Positions 33,012 through 42,479 of a stretch of DNA of 44,642 nucleotides are shown here, in pieces. Source of the stretch: Flavobacteriaceae bacterium. GTDB taxonomy: Bacteria > Bacteroidota > Bacteroidia > Flavobacteriales > Flavobacteriaceae. Position numbers and translations under genes: made by a program. The stretch is from positions 1-44,642 of the forward strand of contig NZMG01000033.1 in NCBI GenBank assembly GCA_002694465.1. Reading direction: 5' to 3'. Every line of letters starts with the position of its first letter. Position 1 is the stretch's first letter. The notes below the pieces were generated by a model. The model did no database searches. It was given only the letters and a program-made list of their open reading frames with translations, and was not told the origin of the DNA.

Positions 33012-35390
33012 TTATAAATTTTTTAATGTAACCCGTGCTTTCTTGTCTTTTGAAACAAAATGATAGTTTACAATGGAATTGGGCTCTGCTGTTGTTCCTG
33101 GTTGGACTTCAAAGGAAGCATATTTTTCCTTTGGGAAAATAATTTCAATCTCCCAATCGGGTTGTGTTTGTGATACCAGCACCGTAGTTTTTCCGTCTTT
33201 ATTAGAAAATTGCACCGAAACTTCGTTGTTTCCTATGTGTACATTATCTAATAGGGCAGTATCCCATTCCGAGGGCATTTGTGGTTTAATGACCACCCTT
33301 TTATTGGCTGCGTCGGGTTGGATTCCAAAGAATTGTTCCACTATAGGCACTGCATAGCTATAGATATTCCAAGCTTGAGTCATCATCCCGTAATCTGGGG
33401 AAACTTCATACATACCTCCTGGAAAAGCATAGCTGAAGGTTCGGGTCATTCGCTTTAAATAGTTAAGAGCCTTGTCGGGTCTTCCATAGTTGTTTTCAGC
33501 TACAATTTGAACGCCTGTAGGTAGCGTCATTACGGCGCCTGTATACGAAAATATTTTACTTCCTTTAAAACTGCCATCATCACTTCCCGCCGAATCATCA
33601 CGGTCTATTCCAGTGACAAACACCCCAAATGGATTGACAAATTGCTCTGCCGTATTCAAACCTTTTATGGCTTTATCCACGGGAGCGATGCCTACTTCCA
33701 TTGGGGTATTCACCACCCAATTATGATGTAATACAAAAGGCCTTGGCTCTTGAGATGGGTTTTTTAAAATGGCTTCTCGGGTTTTCTTCAATTCGATTAC
33801 TGCCCAAGGTTTATTAAGCGTATCGGCTCTTACAATGGCATCATCGATGAGTTTTAAGGCTTGCTCGTCAGTGCCAATAAAATCGGCATAGGAATTAAAT
33901 TCTTCATTCCAAAATTCGTTATTTATTTTACCCTTCAATTGGTCTGCAAACAACTTATAACTTCTTGCTTTTTTCCCAAAACCTAATTCCATAGCTATTT
34001 TGGAAGCATCATCAAATGCTTTTTGGGTGTATGCAGCTACATCGATCATTTCACTATCCATGCCGTGGATTTCCATCATTCCAAAGCCATCTGGGAATAA
34101 ATTTTTATTGGCATCATTTTCTAACAATAGCCATTCCAACCCTTTTTCTATGGTAGGATAGTATTTTTTAAGAAATTCCTTGTCGCCATTCCATTGATAT
34201 ATTTTCCAAATAAGAGATACAAATTGAGGTGTTTCATTGATGTTTCCTGGATTAAAAACAGCTCCGTTGGTAGACATTTCATGAATTATTCTTCCGTTAC
34301 CATTGAGTGCATTTGAAACACTATCTAGTAATTTAATGGTATTATACACATGTTCAGTTTGTCCAATAGCCATATAGCCTTGCAAGGCATATTCACTATC
34401 TACACCAAACCACCACGGGTAATCTGGAAGCCCTGCACCAATTCCTGAACCCATTTCAGGAACAGTACGCACTAACCAATCGCAGTTATATTTAAGCCAT
34501 TTAAAGGTTTCATTAATGGTGGTGTCTGGGGTAACTAAAACTGATTTGCTTGAAATTTTCTTGTACCGTTCTTTTTTTTCTGAAAGTAAGGTTGTCCAGT
34601 TAGTTTTTAGTTCATCAAATGTAGCTTTTGCTTCAGCTTCTGACGTATAGGACCCAGCGATAAAATAATTGATCGTTGTAGCACCATTTGATGATAGTGT
34701 TATGTCATTTTCAATAGAATATATTGAAGTATTGTCATTGGAAATACTAGTCGAGGTTTTCTCGATCCCCATTTCCGAACCAAAAATGGTAATCCATGGG
34801 TTGAGGCTATCTTTTATAACCCATGCTTGTGATTTATCATCCCAATGACCAATATCTTTTCCATCAATCATATTGGTGCGTTCTCCTAACCACGTGGGTC
34901 GTAAATCACTTTTCCCAGTAAATTTTACTTTTACCTTAGTTTCGGGTGCTTTTTTGATGACCAGCTGGACAACCATACCTTCTTTACCATCGGGGACAAA
35001 CTGCCATCGTTCTATTTCCATGTTTTTTTCTTTCCAATTAAAAGTATGCTTGTTGGCATAAGGGTAATTTGTAAAACTCGTCGCTTTGTTTAAGGTAAAA
35101 GTAGAAGTTCCATCATCCAAAACGATATCAAACCCATCCATCAATTTAATAGGATGATTCCAAATTCCTCCCATTTCCCCTTTAATATGCCATCCTAAGT
35201 CTGGAAAAGACCCATCTTGGTGCCCAACCATATATACTCTGTCTCCCGCTGTTACCATTGGAGAAGCAAGATATTCAGGCTTTCCGATGATGAAGGGGGA
35301 ATCTTTAAGAATTTCTGAAAAAACTTGAGGATTGGACTTCGAGCAACCTGCAACTATTGAGAAAAGGAGTAAAGAAAGAAAGTATTTCAT
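33012..35390 (-). CDS. Six-hairpin glycosidase lipoprotein
   Basis: A 792-residue exported lipoprotein (LLFSIVAGCSK, Cys16). The second half has the (alpha/alpha)6 barrel look of amylo-1,6-glucosidase, GH63 and related families: LPDYPWWFGVDSEYALQGYMA, GRIIHEMSTNGAVFN, FPDGFGMMEIHGMDSEMIDVAAYTQKAF and GGMYEVSPDYGMMTQAWN. WFGVDSE and the YEVSPD Glu are candidates for the acid and base pair. The N-terminal ~280 residues are a beta-rich domain and the C-terminal ~80 a beta-sandwich. I cannot name the CAZy family or substrate. It leads a unit with the esterase and RNA methyltransferase genes, and an intrinsic terminator lies just upstream at 35413-35446. Confidence 0.82.
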   Translation of the reverse strand: MKYFLSLLLFSIVAGCSKSNPQVFSEILKDSPFIIGKPEYLASPMVTAGDRVYMVGHQDGSFPDLGWHIKGEMGGIWNHPIKLMDGFDIVLDDGTSTFTLNKATSFTNYPYANKHTFNWKEKNMEIERWQFVPDGKEGMVVQLVIKKAPETKVKVKFTGKSDLRPTWLGERTNMIDGKDIGHWDDKSQAWVIKDSLNPWITIFGSEMGIEKTSTSISNDNTSIYSIENDITLSSNGATTINYFIAGSYTSEAEAKATFDELKTNWTTLLSEKKERYKKISSKSVLVTPDTTINETFKWLKYNCDWLVRTVPEMGSGIGAGLPDYPWWFGVDSEYALQGYMAIGQTEHVYNTIKLLDSVSNALNGNGRIIHEMSTNGAVFNPGNINETPQFVSLIWKIYQWNGDKEFLKKYYPTIEKGLEWLLLENDANKNLFPDGFGMMEIHGMDSEMIDVAAYTQKAFDDASKIAMELGFGKKARSYKLFADQLKGKINNEFWNEEFNSYADFIGTDEQALKLIDDAIVRADTLNKPWAVIELKKTREAILKNPSQEPRPFVLHHNWVVNTPMEVGIAPVDKAIKGLNTAEQFVNPFGVFVTGIDRDDSAGSDDGSFKGSKIFSYTGAVMTLPTGVQIVAENNYGRPDKALNYLKRMTRTFSYAFPGGMYEVSPDYGMMTQAWNIYSYAVPIVEQFFGIQPDAANKRVVIKPQMPSEWDTALLDNVHIGNNEVSVQFSNKDGKTTVLVSQTQPDWEIEIIFPKEKYASFEVQPGTTAEPNSIVNYHFVSKDKKARVTLKNL

Positions 35391-35412
35391 TGTAGCAATT
35401 TTTAAAAAACTA

Positions 35413-35446
35413 AGATAAAAAAAACAGCCCTTTAAAGGGCTGTTTT
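35413..35446 (-). terminator. Intrinsic terminator of the amidohydrolase operon
   Basis: AAAACAGCCCTTT (35421-35433) pairs perfectly with AAAGGGCTGTTTT (35434-35446). Read on the minus strand a run of eight T follows the stem at 35417-35424. It ends transcription from 39728 and separates it from the glycosidase gene. Confidence 0.85.
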
Positions 35447-35467
35447 GGAATTGTTATTTGTTTGAAA

Positions 35468-36763
35468 TTACTTTTGCTCATATTTCTCAGAATATCGCTT
35501 CCATAATTCGGTTTGGTGGGTTTCCAGCGAAACTTCCCTTCCGTCAATAAAGGCATGCGAAACAATATTGGTACGCATATCTAGGGCATCCCCTTCACTT
35601 ACAAACAGGGTAGCGCTTTTTCCTACTTCCAATGTTCCGTAGTCTTTATCTATTCCCAAGATTTTTGCGGTATTGGAAGTAATCAATTTTAAAGCCTCTT
35701 CTTTTTCCATTCCTTGTCCAACAACCTGCCCTGCATAAAAGGGAAGGTTACGGGTATTCATACGCTCCATTCCCCCACGAGAATTTAAACTTACTGTTAC
35801 TCCACCGTCGTTTAAAAGTTTAGGAAGTTTGTACGGGTGGTCATAGTCATCATCATCTGCATCTGGTGTAGAATGAACTCTATCTACAATAACAGACACA
35901 TTGTTTTGCTTCAAAAATGGAATAATTTTATAGGCTTCGTAGCCTCCTACCAATACCACTTCGTTAATTCCAGCATTCTTACAAGCCATCACTCCATCTA
36001 TAATTTCCTTCTCACCTTGCGCATAGAGATACAACTTTTTCGAACCATTAAATAATCCTTGCATGGCTTCAAAACCTTCATTTTTTGACGAGGACTTTAC
36101 ACCTCCGTAGGCTTTTGCGTTTGCTACATACATTTTAAAAGCATCGGTGTCTTTTTCGTAGTCTTTATTAGGCTTCCAACCGCGTTCTTCACCTATCCAC
36201 CAGCGACCTCTCCTAAAGGTATTTGGCCAATGCACATGAATACCATCATCTACTTTAACGGCGGCATCTTCCCAGTTCCAAGCATCCAATTGCACCACCG
36301 AAGAAGTTCCAGAAATCCCTCCTCCTTGAGGGGTTATTTGTGCTAAAAGAACCCCATTAGGGCGCATACTCTCTACAACTTTGCTTTCGGCATTGTAGGC
36401 AATTAAACTTCGAATATTCGGAATAAAATCTCCAATTTCATCATCGTCATTGGTAGCTCGAACTGCATCAATCTCGACCAATCCTAAGGAAGATACTGGT
36501 GCGATGATTCCAGGGTAAATATGTTTTCCACTAGCTTCAATCATGCGGCCTTGCTTTCTAGTGGTTCCTTGTCCTACCTCGGTTATTTTACCATTTTCAA
36601 AAATGATATATCCGTTGTTAATTATAGTTCCATTTCCAATATGAATGGTAGCACCCGATACAATAATGGTTTCAGATTGTGCAGGTGCGGGTGTTTGTTG
36701 AGCCCAAGTTTGAAGCCCAATACTTATAATAGTTGCTAAGAATATATTCTTTAAAATTTGCAT
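35468..36763 (-). CDS. Amidohydrolase-like exported protein lacking the metal site
   Basis: A 431-residue exported protein (signal peptide ending TWAQQ). The fold is that of the amidohydrolase superfamily: an N-terminal beta sandwich (SETIIVSGATIHIGNGTI, FENGKITEVG), the barrel, and a C-terminal return to the sandwich (TLEVGKSATLFVSEGDALD). At the first strand, where the family has DxHxH, this protein reads YPGIIAPVSSLG: Ala88, Val90 and Ser92 replace the metal ligands. The late Asp is also absent (VTVSLNSRGGMER). It is thus probably a pseudoenzyme or a non-metal variant. It is 7 bp downstream of the large amidohydrolase and may be its partner. Confidence 0.8.
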   Translation of the reverse strand: MQILKNIFLATIISIGLQTWAQQTPAPAQSETIIVSGATIHIGNGTIINNGYIIFENGKITEVGQGTTRKQGRMIEASGKHIYPGIIAPVSSLGLVEIDAVRATNDDDEIGDFIPNIRSLIAYNAESKVVESMRPNGVLLAQITPQGGGISGTSSVVQLDAWNWEDAAVKVDDGIHVHWPNTFRRGRWWIGEERGWKPNKDYEKDTDAFKMYVANAKAYGGVKSSSKNEGFEAMQGLFNGSKKLYLYAQGEKEIIDGVMACKNAGINEVVLVGGYEAYKIIPFLKQNNVSVIVDRVHSTPDADDDDYDHPYKLPKLLNDGGVTVSLNSRGGMERMNTRNLPFYAGQVVGQGMEKEEALKLITSNTAKILGIDKDYGTLEVGKSATLFVSEGDALDMRTNIVSHAFIDGREVSLETHQTELWKRYSEKYEQK

Positions 36764-36770
36764 AATTGGC

Positions 36771-39728
36771 TTAGTTTATGGTTTCACATTCAAAATCAAT
36801 TTTATCTTTTTTCATTGGGGGACGTTTTTTCCCACCATTGCCATCTTTTTCTGAAAGCATCATCTTAATAAGTTTATTCCTTTCGGCTTTAATAGCTTCT
36901 CGTTTTGCTTTATCGGCATCTAAATCAAAATACACGGCACCTTCAATGATGGTTTTTTCCGCTTTTGCATACACAGACAAAGGATGATCTGTCCAAAGCA
37001 CCAAATCGGCATCTTTTCCTTCTTTTATGCTTCCTGTACGATTGTCTAAATGGAGTAATTTTGCTGGGTTAATGGTCACCATGTTCCACGCTTCTTCTTC
37101 CGTCATTCCACCGTATTTAATCGTCTTTGCAGCTTCCTGATTTAAACGTCGAGACATTTCATCATCATCACTATTAATAGCAGTAGTAACTCCCGCATTG
37201 GTCATAATGGCTGCATTATAAGGAATGGCATCATTTACTTCATATTTGTACGCCCACCAATCACTGAAGGTAGAACCACCCACGCCGTGTGCCGCCATTT
37301 TATCGGCTACTTTATAACCTTCCAAAATGTGCGTAAAGGTGTTCACTTTAAATCCGAATTTCTCCGCAACCTTCATCAACATATTGATTTCACTTTGTAC
37401 ATAGCTATGACAACTAATGAAGCGTTCGCCGTTTAAAATTTCGGCTAATACTTCCATTTCTTCATCGTAACGATAAGGTTTTCCGCTTTTCTTTGAGGCG
37501 TCGTATTCTTTGGCACGATTAAAATAGTTTACATACAATTGTTCCACACCCATACGCGTTTGTGGGAATCGTCCATAACTTTGCCAGTTACTTTGTTTTA
37601 CGTTTTCACCTAAAGCAAATTTGATAAACTTTGGACTGTTTTTGTAGATTAAGCCATCTGCATCTTCACCCCATTTTAATTTAATAATAGCAGAACGCCC
37701 ACCAATGGGATTTGCTGAACCGTGCAAAATTTGCACGCTGGTAACTCCTCCAGCAAGATTTCGGTAGATATTAATATCTTCTGGATTTATAACATCTTCA
37801 ATTTTTACTTCGGCCGAAGAGTTTTGACCTCCTTCATTGATACTCAATGCTGCAATGTGCGAATGCTCATCTATAATCCCTGCAGTTAAGTGCTTTCCGG
37901 TGGCATCTATCACAACCACTCCAGCACCACTGAGGTTTTTACCAATTTTTTCAATTTTACCATTTTTAACCAATACATCAGTATTTTCTAAAACCCCTGC
38001 CGCCTCACTTGTCCAAACGGTGGCATTTTTGAATAACATATTTTGTGATCGCGGTTTTGTTGTAAATCCGTAACCCACATTAGGATAGGTGAGAGGTACC
38101 AATTCTGGGGTTTTGCCGTCTTCTTTTTTATCGTCTTTGTCATCAGCTTTTGCATCACCCGTCCTAACAGCAGTAAAAGATGTTTCTGCCCCATTTGGAA
38201 GCACTAATCGGCCACTAAAACCCGTTCCCGAATTCGTTATGAGTGCCGTGGCTCTATGTAACTCCTCATTGTCATCTTCAAAAGAAAAAGTCACCCAATT
38301 ATTTTCGTAAGAAATTTTTGAAGTTCTTTTAAGGGTGTCTTGCTTAACCTCAATTTTAGGTTTTGAAATGTCCCCAGAAAGAGTCATTTCATAATTTTTA
38401 CCTCCTGCTGAAAGTGAATACACACCACGAATATCTTTAGTGTCTTTATCGTTTATAACGTGTTTTTTTCCTTGCACCCAGTTTTCGTAAAGGGTGGTTT
38501 CTTTATCGAAAATATCTCCCGAAGTAATTAAGAAATTAGCCCATTTACCAGATTCCAACGTTCCTAAGGTGCTACTTTGTCCAAGTAACGAAGCAGGAAC
38601 CGTAGTTAGCGCTTCTAATGCCTTCGTTTTGTTAAAACCATACTCAATTGCCTTTTGAAGGTTTTTTGAAAATTCTGAAACTTTATCTAATTCATAGGTT
38701 GTTAATGCGAAAGTAATTCCGTTTTCTGAAAGGACTTTTAGGTTTTGTGGCGCCTGATTCCATTCACGCATATCTTCTAAAGAGATGTACTTTGCATAAT
38801 AAGGATCACTCACGTCGTAGGCAGATGGAAAGTTGATAGGAATTACATATTTAGCATTTGTTTTTTTGATGCTTTCAATACTTTCATATTCATCGCCACC
38901 TCCTACAATGACATAATTAATATTAAACTGATCTCCAATTTTATTGGCTCTTACATTGTTTCCTTTATCGCCTGCTTCAAAAAAGGAGATGAGATTTTTA
39001 TTTTCTATCATAGCTTCCAAAGAGCGATCTTTTGTTTTACTATTCCCTTTGGCATACCAATCCATATCGCTATATACTTGGCGGAGTAATGCCATAGAAC
39101 CCATAAGGGAACCAGGATAGGATTGATTACTAGATACGCTTTTTGAAAAGGAGAAGAACTGCCCTGATTGGTCATTTAAAATTCGAGTAGCATCACCAGA
39201 TTCATCATTTAGTGCCACCAAAACTCCTGTGCCACGAGCAATACCATCCATAAGATGCGTATTTACAATTCCGAAGCCAAGTTTCCGAAGTTCTTCGGCG
39301 TCTTTACTTTCATATTTAAACTTATCGATTCCTTTGTTTTCGGGCATAATATGATCGTTCCAATAAAAACCTTCGCGCGTAGCATCGTACTGAGGGGATC
39401 TTCCTCCTCCTTGGCGTTTAGGTTTTTCAATTCCGAAGCCCGAATAACTATCAATAAAAGAGGGGTACACATACTTACCTTGTAAATCGATAGTAATACT
39501 GTTTTTTGGGATGTTCACATTGCTTCCCGAAGCAACTACTTTTCCGTTTTGAATAAGTAGCGTTCCATTTTTAATGACTTGAGAAGGAGTGACATAAAGT
39601 GTTGCATTGGTAAGTGCAACATTATTATTGTTTTCTTCTTTTACACCGTCATTTTTGGGAAAATAATCTTGGGCATTTGCCATTCCAGTAAATAGGAAAA
39701 GCAAAGCGAGAATAAACGTTTTTTTCAT
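36771..39728 (-). CDS. Exported two-domain amidohydrolase
   Basis: A 985-residue exported protein (signal peptide MKKTFILALLFLFTG, ending ANAQ) with two amidohydrolase domains in tandem. In the first (about 25-430) the metal motif has decayed: FIDSYSGFG has Tyr95 and Gly97 where the two His should be. In the second (about 565-950) it is intact: IIDEHSHI (His622, His624), ISCHSY (His774), TFTHIL (His800) and INSDDDE (Asp854). A beta-rich spacer (about 435-525) separates them. The C-terminus is a basic-acidic tail. Related single-domain enzymes include imidazolonepropionases and dipeptidases; the substrate is unknown. It leads a two-gene operon. Confidence 0.82.
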   Translation of the reverse strand: MKKTFILALLFLFTGMANAQDYFPKNDGVKEENNNNVALTNATLYVTPSQVIKNGTLLIQNGKVVASGSNVNIPKNSITIDLQGKYVYPSFIDSYSGFGIEKPKRQGGGRSPQYDATREGFYWNDHIMPENKGIDKFKYESKDAEELRKLGFGIVNTHLMDGIARGTGVLVALNDESGDATRILNDQSGQFFSFSKSVSSNQSYPGSLMGSMALLRQVYSDMDWYAKGNSKTKDRSLEAMIENKNLISFFEAGDKGNNVRANKIGDQFNINYVIVGGGDEYESIESIKKTNAKYVIPINFPSAYDVSDPYYAKYISLEDMREWNQAPQNLKVLSENGITFALTTYELDKVSEFSKNLQKAIEYGFNKTKALEALTTVPASLLGQSSTLGTLESGKWANFLITSGDIFDKETTLYENWVQGKKHVINDKDTKDIRGVYSLSAGGKNYEMTLSGDISKPKIEVKQDTLKRTSKISYENNWVTFSFEDDNEELHRATALITNSGTGFSGRLVLPNGAETSFTAVRTGDAKADDKDDKKEDGKTPELVPLTYPNVGYGFTTKPRSQNMLFKNATVWTSEAAGVLENTDVLVKNGKIEKIGKNLSGAGVVVIDATGKHLTAGIIDEHSHIAALSINEGGQNSSAEVKIEDVINPEDINIYRNLAGGVTSVQILHGSANPIGGRSAIIKLKWGEDADGLIYKNSPKFIKFALGENVKQSNWQSYGRFPQTRMGVEQLYVNYFNRAKEYDASKKSGKPYRYDEEMEVLAEILNGERFISCHSYVQSEINMLMKVAEKFGFKVNTFTHILEGYKVADKMAAHGVGGSTFSDWWAYKYEVNDAIPYNAAIMTNAGVTTAINSDDDEMSRRLNQEAAKTIKYGGMTEEEAWNMVTINPAKLLHLDNRTGSIKEGKDADLVLWTDHPLSVYAKAEKTIIEGAVYFDLDADKAKREAIKAERNKLIKMMLSEKDGNGGKKRPPMKKDKIDFECETIN

Positions 39729-39821
39729 TAGAAATTAAGTTGGTTAATTTACTTTTTAAATATAGTAATGTTGATTCGTTTAATTGGAAAATTCTTCTGC
39801 TTTAACAAGATGTTAAGAGAG

Positions 39822-40889
39822 TTACATGGGTTTATCTTCAAAATAATTGACCACAAGAGCTACCATATAGCTGTAGCTCTCAATTCCTTTACTTTGGTTA
39901 TTGGCTTTTAAAAATTGATCCCAAAAGGCTTTGGATAAATTTTCAAACGGGTTTTTGTAGGACAACCAAAACTCGCGCATTTCGCGATAGCTTTCTAAAA
40001 TTCCAAAGTTTACTATAGGTAACATAGTATCATAGGCAGCCATATCTCTTCTGGCAAGTTCATTAAGACAATACCGCAAAGCAAAGATGTATCCTGTATA
40101 TTGTATGTAAGGATCTTCATTATGAAGGGTAGCCAAAGTAGCAATAAAATTAGCCTCGTTCTCCGCGGCAAAACCAATTTGGTGTGCCTGCTCATGACAC
40201 GCCACCACTGGAAATTTGTAACTTTTAATCAAATTATTAACCTGTGCTTCTCCTGTTAATGGGTTGTAATACCCACTGTAACCCATATAGGTTAAACCTA
40301 AGCTCCATCCACTTTTTTTAATACTGGTGGGGGAATAAGCAAGGTTAGGATATTCTTTTTCTAGATTTTGATAACCGTTTTTTGATTTCTCAAAAATTTC
40401 ATTTTGCGTGTAAGGTAAATCAATTTTTACACTGTCTTTGAAGCCTAAAGAGCGATGAATTTCATTGCTTTTTTGGATAAGTCGTTGTGTGGTCGTGATG
40501 AGCTGTTGGGTGGTATAATCATTTTCTAACTGAAGTGTTTGATGAAGAGCTGGACGCAAATAATTAAGTCCCCAAACCAAATTAAAAACAGCATATATAA
40601 TGGAAAGTGTTGCGGCTATATCCACAAAAAACCATACAGGTTCTTTAATAAGCCTTTTATAATTCTTTAGTAGCCAGCGTATCATCAAAACGATAAATAA
40701 TAAATAAAATACATCTCCCATGGAAAATGGAATCCATCCAAAAATATATCGAAAAAGGCCCGAAATGTAAGGGTAAATACCTTGGCTGTAGTAGGTTTCT
40801 ATAAACTCTGGAAATCCACGTAGGGTGCGCAAAATAATATATTGAACCACTAATAATGAAGCTAAAATTAGACGTGTTCTTTTTTGCAT
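39822..40889 (-). CDS. DUF3810 membrane protein with HEXXH motif
   Basis: A 355-residue membrane protein. Three hydrophobic segments (about residues 8-28, 55-73 and 87-107) are followed by a long soluble part. This contains KKSGWSLGLTYMGYSGYYNPLTGEAQVN and then VACHEQAHQIGFAAENEANF, with HEQAH at residues 232-236 as a zinc-protease HEXXH and a Glu-rich helix 7-9 residues later. The pattern suggests a membrane-anchored metalloprotease, though I know of no confirmed activity for DUF3810. I start at the ATG at 40887-40889: the longer frame to 41021 adds 44 basic residues and would overlap the divergent pepD gene. It converges on nothing; the amidohydrolase gene follows 93 bp later. Confidence 0.82.
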   Translation of the reverse strand: MQKRTRLILASLLVVQYIILRTLRGFPEFIETYYSQGIYPYISGLFRYIFGWIPFSMGDVFYLLFIVLMIRWLLKNYKRLIKEPVWFFVDIAATLSIIYAVFNLVWGLNYLRPALHQTLQLENDYTTQQLITTTQRLIQKSNEIHRSLGFKDSVKIDLPYTQNEIFEKSKNGYQNLEKEYPNLAYSPTSIKKSGWSLGLTYMGYSGYYNPLTGEAQVNNLIKSYKFPVVACHEQAHQIGFAAENEANFIATLATLHNEDPYIQYTGYIFALRYCLNELARRDMAAYDTMLPIVNFGILESYREMREFWLSYKNPFENLSKAFWDQFLKANNQSKGIESYSYMVALVVNYFEDKPM

Positions 40890-40945
40890 TTTCAAACTTA
40901 CAAAGAATTCTTTAACCTTTAATTTTATGAATGCAGAATTAAAAG

Positions 40946-40953
40946 TACTTTTG
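40946..40953 (+). promoter_or_regulatory. -7 promoter element of pepD
   Basis: TACTTTTG, an exact match, lies 20 bases upstream of the pepD ATG. The preceding AAAAG makes AAAAGTACTTTT a palindrome, so a weak TACTTTTA box also faces the DUF3810 gene. No clear -33 element is seen. Confidence 0.4.
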
Positions 40954-40973
40954 AAAAGTTTAAAAACAATCTT

Positions 40974-42428
40974 ATGAACGAAGCGATACGAAACCTTGAA
41001 CCTAAAGCAGTTTGGAACCATTTTGCCGATTTAAATGCAGTGCCTCGACCCTCAAAAAAAGAGGAGAGAGTCATTCAATTTATGAAAGATTTTGGTGCAA
41101 AACTTAACCTTGAAACCATTGAAGATGAAGTGGGTAATGTCGTTATTAGAAAACCTGCTACCAAAGGAATGGAAGATAGAAAACCCATTGTGATGCAATC
41201 CCATCTCGATATGGTACATCAAAAAAATAATGATACCGATTTCGATTTTGATACCCAAGGAATTGAAATGTTTGTGGATGGAGATTGGGTAAGAGCCAAA
41301 GGGACTACATTAGGTGCAGACAACGGATTGGGAGTGGCCACTATTATGGCAATATTAGCAAGTAATGAAATTGCACATCCAGCATTAGAAGCATTATTTA
41401 CCATAGATGAAGAAACTGGAATGACAGGTGCTATGGGCTTAAAAGGAGGAATACTAAAAGGTGAAATTTTGTTAAACCTAGACACCGAAGAAGATGACGA
41501 AATAGGTGTAGGTTGTGCCGGAGGAGTTGATGTAACGGCAGAAGGAAACTACTCACAAGAGAGTCCAATTGCCAATGCTGTAGGCTGTAAAATCACTTTA
41601 AAAGGCTTACAAGGAGGACACAGTGGTATGGATATTTATAAAGGATTGGGGAATGCCAATAAATTAATGAATAGAATTCTCTACGCTACAAAAGATTACA
41701 TTCAAATTTCAGAAATAAAAGGCGGAAGCTTACGTAATGCAATCCCTCGGGAAAGTGTTGTTCTGGTAAGTGTAGCTTCAGAAAAAGCAACTGAATTTAA
41801 TACTGCTTTTGAAAAAATTAAAGAAGCCATTTTAAAGGAATATCATCATTTAGAACCGACACTTTTCATTTCCAAAGAAGAAACATCTTTACCAGCAACA
41901 GTAATGAGTTTTCAGGATTCAGAAAAATTAATTCTGGCGGTTTATGGAGCGCATAACGGTGTGTTTAGAATGAGCCCTGCCATTGAAGGACTTGTAGAAA
42001 CCTCTAATAATGTGGCTAAAATTGTAGTTGAGCATGGTGAAATTAAAGTGGAATGTTTAACACGTTCTTCGGTGGAATCTTCAAAAAAGGATTTAGCACA
42101 GACCTTACAAGCAGTTTTTAGTTTAGCTGGGTACGATGTAACTTTTTCTGGTGCCTATCCTGGTTGGGCACCTAATATGGAAAGTCCTATTTTAAAAGTA
42201 ATGGATGCACTCTACGAAAAATTGAATGGCGAAAAGGCTCATGTTGCTGCCTGTCATGCTGGGTTGGAATGTGGTATTCTAGGACAAAACTATCCAGGGA
42301 TGGATATGATTTCCTTTGGACCTACAATAAAAGGAGCACACTCTCCAGATGAGAGAGCTAGCATATCTTCAACACAAAAGTTTTGGGATTTTGTAAAAGA
42401 AATTTTAAAAGAAATTCCGAAAAAATAA
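40974..42428 (+). CDS. pepD: Aminoacyl-histidine dipeptidase (cytosol non-specific dipeptidase)
   Basis: A 484-residue M20 family dipeptidase. VWNHFADLNAVPRPSKKEERVIQF opens it; MQSHLDMVHQ contributes the first metal His and Asp; GTTLGADNGLGVATIMAIL gives the bridging Asp; TIDEETGMTGAMGL the catalytic Glu pair; NLDTEEDDEIGVGCAGG a further ligand; and AACHAGLECGIL with the C-terminal region and GPTIKGAHSPDERASI closes the site. It hydrolyses Xaa-His and other dipeptides in the cytoplasm. It has its own promoter box and is followed by a bidirectional terminator shared with the convergent immunophilin gene. Confidence 0.95.
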   Translation: MNEAIRNLEPKAVWNHFADLNAVPRPSKKEERVIQFMKDFGAKLNLETIEDEVGNVVIRKPATKGMEDRKPIVMQSHLDMVHQKNNDTDFDFDTQGIEMFVDGDWVRAKGTTLGADNGLGVATIMAILASNEIAHPALEALFTIDEETGMTGAMGLKGGILKGEILLNLDTEEDDEIGVGCAGGVDVTAEGNYSQESPIANAVGCKITLKGLQGGHSGMDIYKGLGNANKLMNRILYATKDYIQISEIKGGSLRNAIPRESVVLVSVASEKATEFNTAFEKIKEAILKEYHHLEPTLFISKEETSLPATVMSFQDSEKLILAVYGAHNGVFRMSPAIEGLVETSNNVAKIVVEHGEIKVECLTRSSVESSKKDLAQTLQAVFSLAGYDVTFSGAYPGWAPNMESPILKVMDALYEKLNGEKAHVAACHAGLECGILGQNYPGMDMISFGPTIKGAHSPDERASISSTQKFWDFVKEILKEIPKK

Positions 42429-42433
42429 ACTAT

Positions 42434-42464
42434 AAAAAAAAGCCGCTAATACAGCGGCTTTTTT
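42434..42464. terminator. Bidirectional terminator between pepD and the immunophilin gene
   Basis: AGCCGCT (42441-42447) pairs with AGCGGCT (42453-42459) across five bases, with seven A on the left and six T on the right. Both flanking genes end within 20 bases of it. Confidence 0.88.
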
Positions 42465-42479
42465 AATTATAAATCAGAT

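Noticed and set aside
40890..41021. Upstream extension of the DUF3810 reading frame
   Set aside because: The extra 44 residues are basic, overlap the divergent pepD start and its promoter, and precede the first membrane helix; the ATG at 40889 fits better.
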